Below, one piece after another: positions 16,321 through 26,382 of a DNA stretch of 49,837 bases; position 1 is the stretch's first letter; each line of letters opens with the position of its first letter. The notes beneath the pieces were generated by a model. It saw only the letters and a program-made list of their open reading frames with translations. It searched no databases and was not told the origin of the DNA. The DNA comes from Deltaproteobacteria bacterium. GTDB lineage: Bacteria > Bdellovibrionota > UBA1018 > UBA923. The stretch spans positions 1 to 49,837 of the forward strand of contig JACPKS010000058.1 in assembly GCA_016186905.1 (NCBI GenBank), written 5' to 3'. The position numbers and the translations under genes are program-made.

Positions 16321-16363
16321 ACACATCGACTTTTATGCGCTGCAATAGTATGGTCCGTGGCCT

Positions 16364-17167
16364 ATGAAACAGGGGGGCGCGCGAACCTACGCGCAGACTG
16401 AAATTCGAAAGCGTTTGACCGCGGAACTTGTGCGTCTGCAGGAGCGCAATTCCGCGTACTCGCTCCGAAGCTACGCGCGCAAACTCGAACTTTCGCCGTC
16501 CGCACTTTCTGAAATCCTGCGTGGAAAACGTCCACTCGCCGTGAAGACCGCGCGCCGGATCCTTGAGCGCCTTTGCGTCGCGCCACATAAATCCGAAAAA
16601 ATCCTCGCTTCCTTTGCGTCGGGACGGCGAAGCGGCGCAGCGAATGAATATCGTCAGCTCAATATGGATTATTTTCACGTGGTCTCGGATTGGTACTATT
16701 TTGCGATTCTCTCGCTCGCCGAAACGAAAGACTTTCGCGATGACCCGTCATGGATCGCCCGGCGTCTCGGTATTACGCCTGCGCAAGCGCGAACGGCTCT
16801 CGAGCGCCTTGAGCGCATGGAGATGCTGGCGCGCGGGCATGACGGAATCCTCCATCCGACCGGCGTGCAGTACGCCACTTCGAGCGACATCGCCGACCTG
16901 TCGATCCGCAAGCAGCATCGCCAGAACCTCGAGCTTGCGCATCGTTCACTCGACCGCGATGCGGTCGATGCGAGGGATTTTTCGTCGATGAGCATGGCGC
17001 TCGACCCGGCGCTCATCCCGGAAGCGAAAAATCGAATTAAGAAATTCCGCCGCGAACTCTGTGCGTTTTTGGAGAGCGGCGAGAAAAAAGAAGTTTACAA
17101 GATGTGCATCCAGCTTTTTCCGCTTACTCAAACCCCAATCAAGGAGAACGAAAATGAGAGTCTTTAA
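16364..17167 (+). CDS. TIGR02147-family helix-turn-helix regulator
   Basis: A 267-residue protein. The N-terminal 75 residues contain a helix-turn-helix (SYARKLELSPSALSEILRGK), and the rest has the family's pattern YHVVSDWYYFAILSLAET, then RLGIT and RLERMEML. TIGR02147 is an expanded paralogous family in Fibrobacter and Bdellovibrionota, which supports the placement of this window. Its last 14 bases overlap the next gene, so the two are probably translationally coupled. A palindrome (GTTCCAAA arms) lies upstream. The regulated genes are likely itself and the secreted partner; this is an inference. Confidence 0.85.
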   Translation: MKQGGARTYAQTEIRKRLTAELVRLQERNSAYSLRSYARKLELSPSALSEILRGKRPLAVKTARRILERLCVAPHKSEKILASFASGRRSGAANEYRQLNMDYFHVVSDWYYFAILSLAETKDFRDDPSWIARRLGITPAQARTALERLERMEMLARGHDGILHPTGVQYATSSDIADLSIRKQHRQNLELAHRSLDRDAVDARDFSSMSMALDPALIPEAKNRIKKFRRELCAFLESGEKKEVYKMCIQLFPLTQTPIKENENESL

Positions 17168-18677
17168 AACACTCTATAGCAGCGCCGCAGTGGCATTTTT
17201 GGTGTTGGCGGTGTCGTCAGTGCACGCCCGGGCGCAGAACGTGACCATCGCCCCGGCTCTGCAAGTCGCCACCGCAAGCGCCGTCGAGCGCGGCCACGAG
17301 ACCGGCAACGGCGGCGATGCGTTTGCCGTGGAGTTTCAGCTCATCGGGCGGGCGATGGTCGACGATCTTCGCGCGCACGGCGAGGTGGACCGGCGCGGCA
17401 TCGACGTCGACGCGCTTGCCGCGAAGATCGAGAACCGCGACGTTCGCGTCGTGACGACGAAGGAACTCCTTTATCTCAATGAGGAACGCAAGGACGCGAT
17501 CAACCGCGACGGCAACACGATCATCGTGAGCCTCGCGTATTGGCCCGAACTCAATCCGCTCGTGAAGCGCATCATGGTGCTGCACGAGTACCTGGGTCTG
17601 CTTGACGTGGAGGTTGGTCACTACCAGATTTCGATTGACGTCGTGACCGATCTCGAAAATACCATCGCCCGCGCGGGCGGTGGTCAGGGCGTGAAGAAGC
17701 TCTCGGGCAAGAAGTCGCGGGAACTCAACGATCAGCTCACGAGCCTTCGCGAAAAGATGCGCACTCCGGGCATGGATGCCGACGACGAATTCGGCAAGCT
17801 CATTGACCAGATCAACGATTTTTTCCGCGACCGGGACTCCGCCGCGCGGGAGGCGAAGACACAGGCCCAGATCGCGCGAGCCAAGCGCGAGGCCGCGTAT
17901 CCCGTGATCCGCTGCGCGCGCAGAATCGTCGCCCGCAAGCGTGGCGGGCACCTCGGCGTCGACGTCGCGGCGTTATATCTGACCAAGCTTCGCGAGGAGG
18001 TCTCGCGCCCGGATGGAGGACGGCTCGAAGAGATCGCAAAGCTCGCGGGGTCGTGCGACGCGAATTACGACAAGCTTTCGCGCAAGAAAGCGGGCCGCTG
18101 GGACCAGAAGCGCGAACTCACGAAAATCGCGCCGACGATACCGGCTGCGGTAAAGGCGCTGGTCGGTAGTTTCATCGAGGTGGATTTCGTGACGTGCGCG
18201 TGGGGCGGGATCTCGGCATCCGCGCATTTGTTTCTTGGCGGCGAACTTGGAGCAAAGGCCGGGTACTGCGTTGCCGCGGACGGCAGACGATGGGTCGACG
18301 TCGCTGCAATCATTGGCTTCGGCCTCGGCGGCGAGGCCAGCGTGACCATTCTTGGTGGAAAGCGCACTTTTCAAACGCGCAATGGGTACGGATGGTTCGG
18401 AAGGTTTCCTCTTTGGATCACGGCGACGGATTACTTGCATGAATCGCGGCTGATCTTTTCCCTAAAATGCTCAACAGGTCGGATCAATGATCTCGGTATA
18501 CAGGAAGATCCGCGGTGTTGGCATCACGGAGAAGCGAATACGGGTGATCGAGAAATTGAAGGGTTTGGTATCGGCATCGGTAACGCGAACGGCAACGATA
18601 TTGAGTTGCCGCGCGTGAAACTCATTCCGCTCGGCACGAACTGGAATTTCTTGTTCAAGCGGCTCGTCGCGAAGTGA
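17154..18677 (+). CDS. Secreted protein with HEYLG motif, partner of the TIGR02147 regulator
   Basis: The 507-residue product has a signal peptide (residues 1-27, ending HARA-Q). Mature features include GNGGDAF (51-57) and MVLHEYLGLLDVE (141-153) followed by YQIS. This arrangement, an HEYLG with a downstream Y-x-IS, recalls a family of exported hypothetical proteins I associate with Bdellovibrio relatives; a metal-binding role for the HE pair is possible but unproven. The start ATG 17154 has an excellent AAGGAG site 8 bases upstream, and in-frame codons before it lie within the regulator gene. Two repeat decamers fall inside it, reading VTIAP just after the signal peptide and NTIAR near residue 170. 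Function unknown. Confidence 0.75.
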   Translation: MRVFKTLYSSAAVAFLVLAVSSVHARAQNVTIAPALQVATASAVERGHETGNGGDAFAVEFQLIGRAMVDDLRAHGEVDRRGIDVDALAAKIENRDVRVVTTKELLYLNEERKDAINRDGNTIIVSLAYWPELNPLVKRIMVLHEYLGLLDVEVGHYQISIDVVTDLENTIARAGGGQGVKKLSGKKSRELNDQLTSLREKMRTPGMDADDEFGKLIDQINDFFRDRDSAAREAKTQAQIARAKREAAYPVIRCARRIVARKRGGHLGVDVAALYLTKLREEVSRPDGGRLEEIAKLAGSCDANYDKLSRKKAGRWDQKRELTKIAPTIPAAVKALVGSFIEVDFVTCAWGGISASAHLFLGGELGAKAGYCVAADGRRWVDVAAIIGFGLGGEASVTILGGKRTFQTRNGYGWFGRFPLWITATDYLHESRLIFSLKCSTGRINDLGIQEDPRCWHHGEANTGDREIEGFGIGIGNANGNDIELPRVKLIPLGTNWNFLFKRLVAK

Positions 18678-18722
18678 TCGTTTCGGGGTGATTGCCGCGA
18701 AGCGCGCGGAGTCGACTACTGG

Positions 18723-18890
18723 ACCATGCTGGACCACCGCCCCGACGGGCTCAATGCGCGACCACTGTCCTGCGCGGTTACCACGTCTCTGCATCCGACC
18801 ACCGCCCCATGCCGAACCACCGCCCCATGCCGAACCACCGCCCAAACACGATCGGCGCGATCACTGTCCTTCTATTGACCATCGCCCCGA
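18723..18890 (+). repeat. Array of ACCACCGCCC / ACCATCGCCC repeats upstream of the RAYT gene
   Basis: Exact decamers begin at 18733, 18798, 18816, 18834 and 18878. Diverged copies begin at 18723 (ACCATGCTGG), 18761 (ACCACTGTCC) and about 18860 (ATCACTGTCC). Those at 18798, 18816 and 18834 form an exact 18-base tandem, ACCACCGCCCCATGCCGA. The array fills most of the 284-base gap between the secreted protein and the transposase gene. It has no regular spacers and no long repeats, so it is not a CRISPR array. Its position next to a REP-associated transposase makes a REP-like element family a reasonable idea. Confidence 0.75.
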
Positions 18891-18961
18891 ATCGCCCCGA
18901 GTGGCCGCCGCGATCAAGGCCCCCCTGCACCGGCACAGAAGTTGCTTTGCCTTCCCATGCA

Positions 18962-20643
<1,682 letters not shown>

Positions 20644-20652
20644 GGATATCCG

Positions 20653-21045
20653 ATGATTCAATCCGCTTTTGCCCAATCCACGCCTCCCGCTCCGGGATCG
20701 GCATCCGCGCCTGCCGCCACGACACAGGCTACGGCGCAGGCGCCTGCCGGCGCGCCGCAAGGTTCGTATCCGCCGCCGCAGCCCGGCTTTATGAACATGC
20801 TGTTGCTTTTCGCGCCGATGTTCCTCGTGATCTATTTCTTCATCATTCGTCCGCAGAACAAAAAGATGAAAGAGCATCGGGCCGTGGTGGAAAAGGTGAA
20901 GAGCGGCGACGAGATTGTCACCGCGGCTGGCATCTTCGGAACGGTTACGGGCGTAACAGAGAAAGTGCTGACGGTAGAGATCGCCGACGGCGTGAAGATC
21001 AAGCTCTTGAAGAGCCAGGTCGCGACCGTCAATCCAACCAAATAA
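20653..21045 (+). CDS. yajC: Sec translocase accessory subunit YajC
   Basis: A 130-residue single-pass inner-membrane protein of the SecDF-YajC complex. Residues 1-45 are rich in Ala, Pro and Gln, longer than in many homologues. The membrane helix is about 47-65 (LLLFAPMFLVIYFFIIRP), followed by the family motif RPQNKKMKEH and a soluble domain with GDEIVTAAGIFGTV. It sits between tgt and secD as in many proteobacterial genomes. Confidence 0.95.
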   Translation: MIQSAFAQSTPPAPGSASAPAATTQATAQAPAGAPQGSYPPPQPGFMNMLLLFAPMFLVIYFFIIRPQNKKMKEHRAVVEKVKSGDEIVTAAGIFGTVTGVTEKVLTVEIADGVKIKLLKSQVATVNPTK

Positions 21046-21114
21046 GCGGTGCACGACATGCGTCGCAAAGAACCAGCGGCGCACGGCATGCGTCGCAAAG
21101 AAGCAGCGGCGCGG
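21045..21114 (+). repeat. 30-base direct repeat between yajC and secD
   Basis: Two units of 30 bases, 21045-21074 and 21075-21104, differ at only a few positions. Both contain CATGCGTCGCAAAGAA. A third partial copy, AGCGGCGCGG, follows at 21105. The first unit starts at the last base of the yajC stop codon. The repeat fills most of the 98-base gap before secD. No hairpin or open frame explains it. Confidence 0.75.
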
Positions 21115-21143
21115 ATCGCGCGGCAGGTCTCAAGGGGGCTTTC

Positions 21144-22868
21144 ATGTCACGCAAATGGTGGTTGAAGTTTTCGTTTCTGATCTTCGTCATCGCGGGCGCT
21201 TCGATTTACATCGCGCCGACGGTTTTCAGCCTCGACCCGCAGAAGACGAAATTCTTTTTCAAACAGAAGATCAATCTGGGCCTCGACCTTCAGGGCGGCG
21301 TCTACATGGTCTTGGGCGCGGACTTCAAGAAAGTCTATGCGGACGTGGCTGACCGGTTGGCCGAGACGCTCACCGACGACATGAAGAAGAAAAACGTCGC
21401 ATGCGCGCCGGCGAAGATGACGGCGACCGAGAACGGTCAGCCTTCCGACGATCCCAGGATCGCGGTCGAATGTTCGACGGCCGACGCGAAGCAGGCGCTC
21501 TACAAGCTCGTGAAGGCCGACTTCGACAACCTCCGCGTGACGGATGAAAAAGAAAAGACGTATCAATTCGGCATTTCGAAGCTCTACAAAGACAATGTTC
21601 GCGAGAAAACACTGAGCCAAAGCATCGAGGTCATCCGCAACCGCATCGACGAGTTCGGCGTGGCCGAGCCGGTCATTACGAGTCAGGGCACCGATCGTCT
21701 GAGCGTCGAGCTCCCCGGCGTGAAAGACGTCGAGCGCGCCAAAGACCTGATCGGACGCACGGCGAAGCTTGAGTTCAAGCTCGTCGACGACAGCAAGAAC
21801 GCCGATGACGTGAACGCGCTGGTTTCTGAAATCGAGGCCAAAACCGGCGTTGCATACAAGGAAGGCGAGAAGTTTTCGGATTACGTGAAAAAGATCAACG
21901 AACTCGCCAAAGGCAAGATCCCCGAAGGCACCGTGATCGCGTTTGAACGCGAGAACCGCAAAGCCAACATCGCCGGAAAGTTCGGCCGCATCCCGTTTCT
22001 GCTCAAGAGCAAGACCGAAGTCACCGGCGAGGATCTTAAAGACGCTTACGTCCAGATCGACCCGCAGGACAATCGTCCGCAAGTCGGACTGACGTTCAAC
22101 ACTCGCGGCGCCGAGACGTTCGGCAAGGTGACCGCGGAGAACATTCACCGGCAGCTCGCCATCGTGCTCGACGGCATCGTGCACTCGGCACCCGTGATCC
22201 AGTCGCGCATCCCCAATGGCCGCGCGCAGATCACGCTCGGCACGGGCGACTACAGCGTGCTGCTGACCGAAGCCAAGGACTTGGCTATCGTGCTTCGCGC
22301 GGGCGCGCTGCCGGCGCAGCTCGAATTTCACGAGCAGCGCGTGGTCGGGCCGAGCCTCGGCGCCGACTCGATCCAGAAGGGCAAGGTCGCGAGCATCGTC
22401 GGGTCGCTCGCGGTGTTTCTGTTCATGCTTTTCTACTATCGCAAGAGCGGTCTCATCGCCGACCTCTCGCTCCTCTTGAACGTCGCCTTCGTGCTGGCCA
22501 TCCTCGTCGGGATGGACGCAACGCTGACTCTTCCAGGCATCGCGGGCATCGCGCTCACCGTGGGCATCGCGGTCGACAGCAACGTGGTGATCTATGAGCG
22601 CATCCGCGAGGAGCTTCGCGCGGGCAAACCGCCTCGTTTCGCGGTCGACTCGGGCTTCGAGAAGGCGTTCCACACGATTCTCGACGCGAACGTGACGAAC
22701 GCGTTCGCGGCGATCGTGCTGCTCAATTACGGCACGGGCCCGATCAAGGGATTCGCGGTGACGCTGCTCATCGGCATCATCACCACGCTCTTCACCGCCG
22801 TGTTCGTCTCGCGGCTGCTGTTCGACTGGCATCTCGAGAAGCACGAAGTGAAAGAGCTGAGTATTTAA
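21144..22868 (+). CDS. secD: Protein translocase subunit SecD
   Basis: The 574-residue protein, an RND-type inner-membrane subunit, uses proton flow to pull exported proteins from SecYEG. A first membrane helix (about 9-25) precedes the conserved GLDLQGGVYMVLG. A large periplasmic domain follows, with the family's RNRIDEFGVAEP and DRLSVELPGV. Five further helices span about 420-560, including the TLPGIAGIALTVGIAVDSNVVIYERIREE region. AAGGGGG precedes the ATG at 21144. An antisense frame spans most of the gene and is a composition artefact. Confidence 0.97.
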   Translation: MSRKWWLKFSFLIFVIAGASIYIAPTVFSLDPQKTKFFFKQKINLGLDLQGGVYMVLGADFKKVYADVADRLAETLTDDMKKKNVACAPAKMTATENGQPSDDPRIAVECSTADAKQALYKLVKADFDNLRVTDEKEKTYQFGISKLYKDNVREKTLSQSIEVIRNRIDEFGVAEPVITSQGTDRLSVELPGVKDVERAKDLIGRTAKLEFKLVDDSKNADDVNALVSEIEAKTGVAYKEGEKFSDYVKKINELAKGKIPEGTVIAFERENRKANIAGKFGRIPFLLKSKTEVTGEDLKDAYVQIDPQDNRPQVGLTFNTRGAETFGKVTAENIHRQLAIVLDGIVHSAPVIQSRIPNGRAQITLGTGDYSVLLTEAKDLAIVLRAGALPAQLEFHEQRVVGPSLGADSIQKGKVASIVGSLAVFLFMLFYYRKSGLIADLSLLLNVAFVLAILVGMDATLTLPGIAGIALTVGIAVDSNVVIYERIREELRAGKPPRFAVDSGFEKAFHTILDANVTNAFAAIVLLNYGTGPIKGFAVTLLIGIITTLFTAVFVSRLLFDWHLEKHEVKELSI

Positions 22869-22957
22869 ATTCAGGCCGCGCTGGCCTGGCGCGAGTTTTT
22901 TGCCGCGCTGATCCGGCGCGAATCGCGCGGCGATGGTCGCCGCGTGTTGGAGGACTT

Positions 22958-23944
22958 ATGTTGGAAATCATCCCCAAGAATACGAACATCGACTTCGTCG
23001 GGAAGCGCCACTTCTGGTTTGCAATCTCCGCGATCGCAGTCGCGGCGAGCATCACCCTGTTTCTCACGAAGGGCTTGAACTACGGCATCGACTTCACCGG
23101 CGGCGCTGAAGTGCAGTTGCGTTTCAAAAAACAGTTCACCATCGGCGAGCTCAGAAAAACCGTCGAGGACGCTGGTTTCAAGAACGTCTCGATTCAGGAG
23201 CTTTCCGACAGCGCGGCCGCCGCCGAAGCGCGCGGCGGCACCTTTCGCGTGAAATTCCGTGGCGACGAGGCGGAATTGCAGAAAATCGCGACGAAGTTCG
23301 AGACCACGCTGACGGCGAAAATGCCGGCGGCCGATTTCGAGATGCTCGGCGTCGACGTCGTCGGCCCGCAGGCCGGCAGCCAGCTTCGCAAGAGCGGTTT
23401 TCTTTCGATGTTCTACGCGCTTCTTTGCATCCTGATCTACGTGGCGATCCGCTTCGACTATCGCTACAGCCCGGGCGCGGTGCTGGCGCTTTTCCACGAC
23501 AGCATCATCACGATGGGAATTTTCGTGCTCACCCAGAAGGAGTTTTCGCTTCAGATCGTCGCCGCGATCCTGACGATCATCGGCTACTCGAACAACGACA
23601 CGATCATCGTGTTTGACCGCGTTCGCGAAACGATCAAGTTGCATCCGAATCTGTCGATCGAGGAAAACGTCAATCGCTCGATCAACGAGACGCTGAGCCG
23701 CACGATCCTGACTTCGCTCGCCACCATGCTCGTGGTGCTGGCGCTCATGATCTTCGGCGGCGGCGTCATCGAGGACTTCGCGTTCGCGATGCTCATCGGC
23801 ATCATCGTCGGAACGTACTCTTCTATTTTCATCGCGTCGCCGGTGATGATCATGCTCAGTAAGCGCATGGACCGAAGGGCGGCGGCTGAAGCGAAAAAGC
23901 TGCGTCTTCAGGCCGTTCCCTCGGGCAAGGACTACCGCGCTTGA
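22958..23944 (+). CDS. secF: Protein translocase subunit SecF
   Basis: The 328-residue partner of SecD has a first helix (about 20-37), GLNYGIDFTGGAEVQLRF, a small periplasmic domain, and five helices with the motifs YVAIRFDYRYSPGAV, IGYSNNDTIIVFDRVRE and SINETLSRTILTS. The ATG has a TTGGAGGA site 6 bases upstream. An 89-base GC-rich gap with no gene separates it from secD. Its stop overlaps the recJ start. Confidence 0.97.
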   Translation: MLEIIPKNTNIDFVGKRHFWFAISAIAVAASITLFLTKGLNYGIDFTGGAEVQLRFKKQFTIGELRKTVEDAGFKNVSIQELSDSAAAAEARGGTFRVKFRGDEAELQKIATKFETTLTAKMPAADFEMLGVDVVGPQAGSQLRKSGFLSMFYALLCILIYVAIRFDYRYSPGAVLALFHDSIITMGIFVLTQKEFSLQIVAAILTIIGYSNNDTIIVFDRVRETIKLHPNLSIEENVNRSINETLSRTILTSLATMLVVLALMIFGGGVIEDFAFAMLIGIIVGTYSSIFIASPVMIMLSKRMDRRAAAEAKKLRLQAVPSGKDYRA

Positions 23945-25884
23945 CGGCGCAAGAGCCTGCCGCGGACGCGTCGGCGCAGACCACCGCCCAGCAGTTTGCC
24001 TCGCCCGACGCGCTTCATGCTTGCCTGCGCGGCCACCCGGTGATCTCGCGGATTCTATGGAGCCGCGGCTATCGAACGCGCGAGGAGCTCGACGCGCTTT
24101 TTAATCCCGAGCTTTCGCGCCTTCCTGATCCTCTTCGGCTTCTCGACATGAAGCGCGCCGTTGAGCGCGTGGCCGACGCGATTCTCGGCAGTGAAAAAAA
24201 CAGTGTCGAAAAAATCACGATTTACGGCGACTACGACGTCGACGGCACGTGCGGATCGGCTCTTTTGCTGGATTTTTTCGGACGGCTCGGCGTCGAGGCG
24301 GGCTCGTATCAACCGGACCGGTTTACTGAGGGTTACGGAGTGAATACGGAAGCGGTCGGACGGCTCATCGCGGAAGGCACGAAGGTACTGATCACGGTGG
24401 ACTGCGGTATAACGGCCGTTGAGTCAGCGCGGTTCGCGCGTGTTCACGGCACCGACATGATCGTGCTCGATCACCACAAGCTGGGCGCGGAGCTTCCTTC
24501 CGCGTTCGCGGTCGTGGATCCGCAACGGCCCGAAGACGCATCCGGCCTGCAAAATCTCTGCGGCACGGGAATCGCGTTCTTTTTCTGCGTGGCTTTGCGC
24601 GCCGAGCTTCGGGCGCGGGGATTTTTTACGGATGAGCGTGGCGGCCAGAAAAGGCCGGAGCCCAATCTCAAAAGTCTTCTCGATCTCGTCGCCGTCGCGA
24701 CGGTGGCCGACATGGTCGACGTGCGCGGCGTGAACCGCATTCTGCTGACGCACGGGATGCAGGTGCTCGCAAAAAGCCCGCGTCCCGGGCTGCGTGCGAT
24801 TCTCGAAGCGGCCGGGGTCGAAAAACCCACGGCCACGCACTGCGGATTCGTCATCGGGCCGCGCATCAATGCGGCCGGGCGCCTCAAACACGCGCGCGCG
24901 GCGCTGGCGTTGTTGACGAGTGATAATGTCGAAGAAGCCCGTGTTTTGGCGCAAGAGTTGGAAGTCGTGAACACAGAACGTCGGGCAACTCAGGCTGCGG
25001 TGACGGAGGAGGCTTTGCAGCAGGCTAGGGAGCAAATCGAAAGTCCCATTTGGAAAAAGATTGCCGAGAATCTGCGTTCCGCCGGCGCTGACGCGCCGGC
25101 AGTGCCCTGGCCTCGCGCTCTCGTCCTGCACTCCGAGCACTGGCACGAAGGCGTCGTGGGAATCGTAGCGTCGAAAGTCGTCGAAGAATTCGGCCGTCCC
25201 GTGTTCATCCTCGCCGCGAAAGCCAAAGAAGAGGCCAGTGCGGGAAAAGAAAAACCAGATCAGCCCACCCTCAAAGGCAGCGTGCGCTCGGTTCCCAAAA
25301 TCGACATCCTCGCCGCGATTTCGGAGGAGTCGGTCGCGCGCCATCTGCTGGGCTTCGGCGGGCACGCGCACGCGGGCGGCGTGACGCTCTCAAAAGACAA
25401 AGTCGACGACTTTCTCGTCGCGATCAACCTGCATCTGGCGGCCACGACCGGCGCCGAGCACTTCGCGCGCGAGCGGCGCTTCGATGCCGAGGTGGCGCTT
25501 CACGAAATCGACGCGCGGCTCGTGCAGGAACTCGACCGCCTCGGACCGTTCGGGCAGAAATTTCCCGAACCCACGTTGAAGCTCAGTGGCGCCGGGGTCG
25601 CCGACGTGCGCGTGATGAAGGAAAAACATCTCAAGCTGAAACTGCAGGGGAAGGGTTTATCCACGCCCGAAGCCGTTTGGTTCAACGCGCTTGCGGCGTC
25701 TACCGCGAGCGCTCAGCAGCAGCCCGCCACTGACGACGCGAAAAACAGCGCCGCTCCAGCCACAGACACGTTGCCCGCGCGCTTGAAGACAGTGCCTCAC
25801 GCATTCTGGATCTCACCGCAATGGAACGAATGGCAGGGCTCGCGCAGGCTGCAGCTTCGCGTCTCGCACGCCGAACCCGCCTGA
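23941..25884 (+). CDS. recJ: Single-stranded-DNA 5'-3' exonuclease RecJ
   Basis: A 647-residue DHH-family nuclease of recombinational and mismatch repair. The motifs are GDYDVDGTCGSALL (96-109), VDCGIT, the signature LDHHKLG, the DHHA1 part with NAAGRLKHARAAL, and FGGHAHAGGVTL. The TTG start overlaps the secF stop (TTGA), giving coupled translation. The extra N-terminus includes QTTAQQ, encoded by an ACCACCGCCC decamer (23980-23989). A low-complexity Ala/Gln/Pro stretch lies near residues 580-605. Confidence 0.95.
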   Translation: MTAQEPAADASAQTTAQQFASPDALHACLRGHPVISRILWSRGYRTREELDALFNPELSRLPDPLRLLDMKRAVERVADAILGSEKNSVEKITIYGDYDVDGTCGSALLLDFFGRLGVEAGSYQPDRFTEGYGVNTEAVGRLIAEGTKVLITVDCGITAVESARFARVHGTDMIVLDHHKLGAELPSAFAVVDPQRPEDASGLQNLCGTGIAFFFCVALRAELRARGFFTDERGGQKRPEPNLKSLLDLVAVATVADMVDVRGVNRILLTHGMQVLAKSPRPGLRAILEAAGVEKPTATHCGFVIGPRINAAGRLKHARAALALLTSDNVEEARVLAQELEVVNTERRATQAAVTEEALQQAREQIESPIWKKIAENLRSAGADAPAVPWPRALVLHSEHWHEGVVGIVASKVVEEFGRPVFILAAKAKEEASAGKEKPDQPTLKGSVRSVPKIDILAAISEESVARHLLGFGGHAHAGGVTLSKDKVDDFLVAINLHLAATTGAEHFARERRFDAEVALHEIDARLVQELDRLGPFGQKFPEPTLKLSGAGVADVRVMKEKHLKLKLQGKGLSTPEAVWFNALAASTASAQQQPATDDAKNSAAPATDTLPARLKTVPHAFWISPQWNEWQGSRRLQLRVSHAEPA

Positions 25885-25979
25885 CCGTTCGGCGCTCACT
25901 CGACACCGCGGCCCAAACGATCAGGAATATGGCGTGCGCGCGCCGTGATGATCCGCTTCCGGTGCTTCATCGCGGGGCT

Positions 25980-26234
25980 TTATCGCCCTGAAGGCTCGGG
26001 CCCGTCGTCGCGCGGCCGCGCGTCGTCTTTGGGCTTGAGCAGCCGCACTTTGCCTTTGCCCGGCTGCTCGGCGGCTTCGGCGTCGAACCGCCAGAGGATC
26101 TCGCAGTTCTGCAGGTGCGTCGTCGTTTCTTCAAGCGGCGATTCGAGGTGCACGATTCCGTTCTCGTAAATCGTGACGTGCGCGTTGTCGACGTAGGTGC
26201 CCTCTTCGCCGGGATAAAAAAACGTCACGCGCAT
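25980..26234 (-). CDS. Small protein of unknown function
   Basis: An 84-residue product beginning MRVTFFYPGEEGTYVDN. It has an alternating hydrophobic pattern (AHVTIYENGIVHLESP) suggesting a small beta-rich domain, then a charged, probably disordered tail ending EPSGR. AAGG lies 11 bases before the ATG at 26234; an in-frame codon 48 bases upstream would extend it. It converges with recJ and diverges from the HAMP-like gene. I do not recognise it. Confidence 0.55.
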   Translation of the reverse strand: MRVTFFYPGEEGTYVDNAHVTIYENGIVHLESPLEETTTHLQNCEILWRFDAEAAEQPGKGKVRLLKPKDDARPRDDGPEPSGR

Positions 26235-26367
26235 CGCGTGGCCTTGTTTGAGCACTTTCGTGGATCGACCGGATGAAAACATGAAGCCTTATAACACCGC
26301 CGCGGTTCCCAAGCAATCCGTGCGAATTCTCTGTAGTTTCGCGGGCTGGCAATGGAATCGCCTGGGA

Positions 26368-26376
26368 TGTTACAAT
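26368..26376 (+). promoter_or_regulatory. Extended -10 promoter giving a possible leaderless transcript
   Basis: TGTTACAAT is an extended -10 element (TG-n-TACAAT). Its last base is 7 bases before the A of the ATG at 26383, so transcription would start at or next to the start codon. No ribosome site precedes that ATG, which agrees with leaderless translation. No good -35 box was found. Confidence 0.4.
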
Positions 26377-26382
26377 CTTGCA

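Larger units (their letters stand above)
16010..16363. other. 354-base interval with an AT-rich patch, a small ORF and an operator-like palindrome
   Basis: The interval between the TPR glycosyltransferase and the TIGR02147 regulator begins with an AT-rich patch (16010-16050) that could hold a promoter. It then has the small hydrophobic ORF (16085-16249), a direct repeat GCCCTGGG-AA-GCCCTGGG (about 16253-16270), one ACCATCGCCC decamer (16271-16280), and the GTTCCAAA palindrome. No RNA gene was recognised. Confidence 0.5.

Noticed and set aside
18723..18890. CRISPR array
   Set aside because: Repeat units are 10-18 bases with irregular spacing, no unique spacers of constant length and no cas genes nearby.
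18692..18961. N-terminal extension of the RAYT through the repeat array
   Set aside because: The extension only translates short tandem repeats (HRPMPN units), and the RAYT domain starts naturally at ATG 18962.
21147..22844. Long minus-strand reading frame opposite secD (565 codons)
   Set aside because: secD on the plus strand has all family motifs. The antisense frame is a side effect of high third-position GC and has Arg/His-rich, family-free composition.
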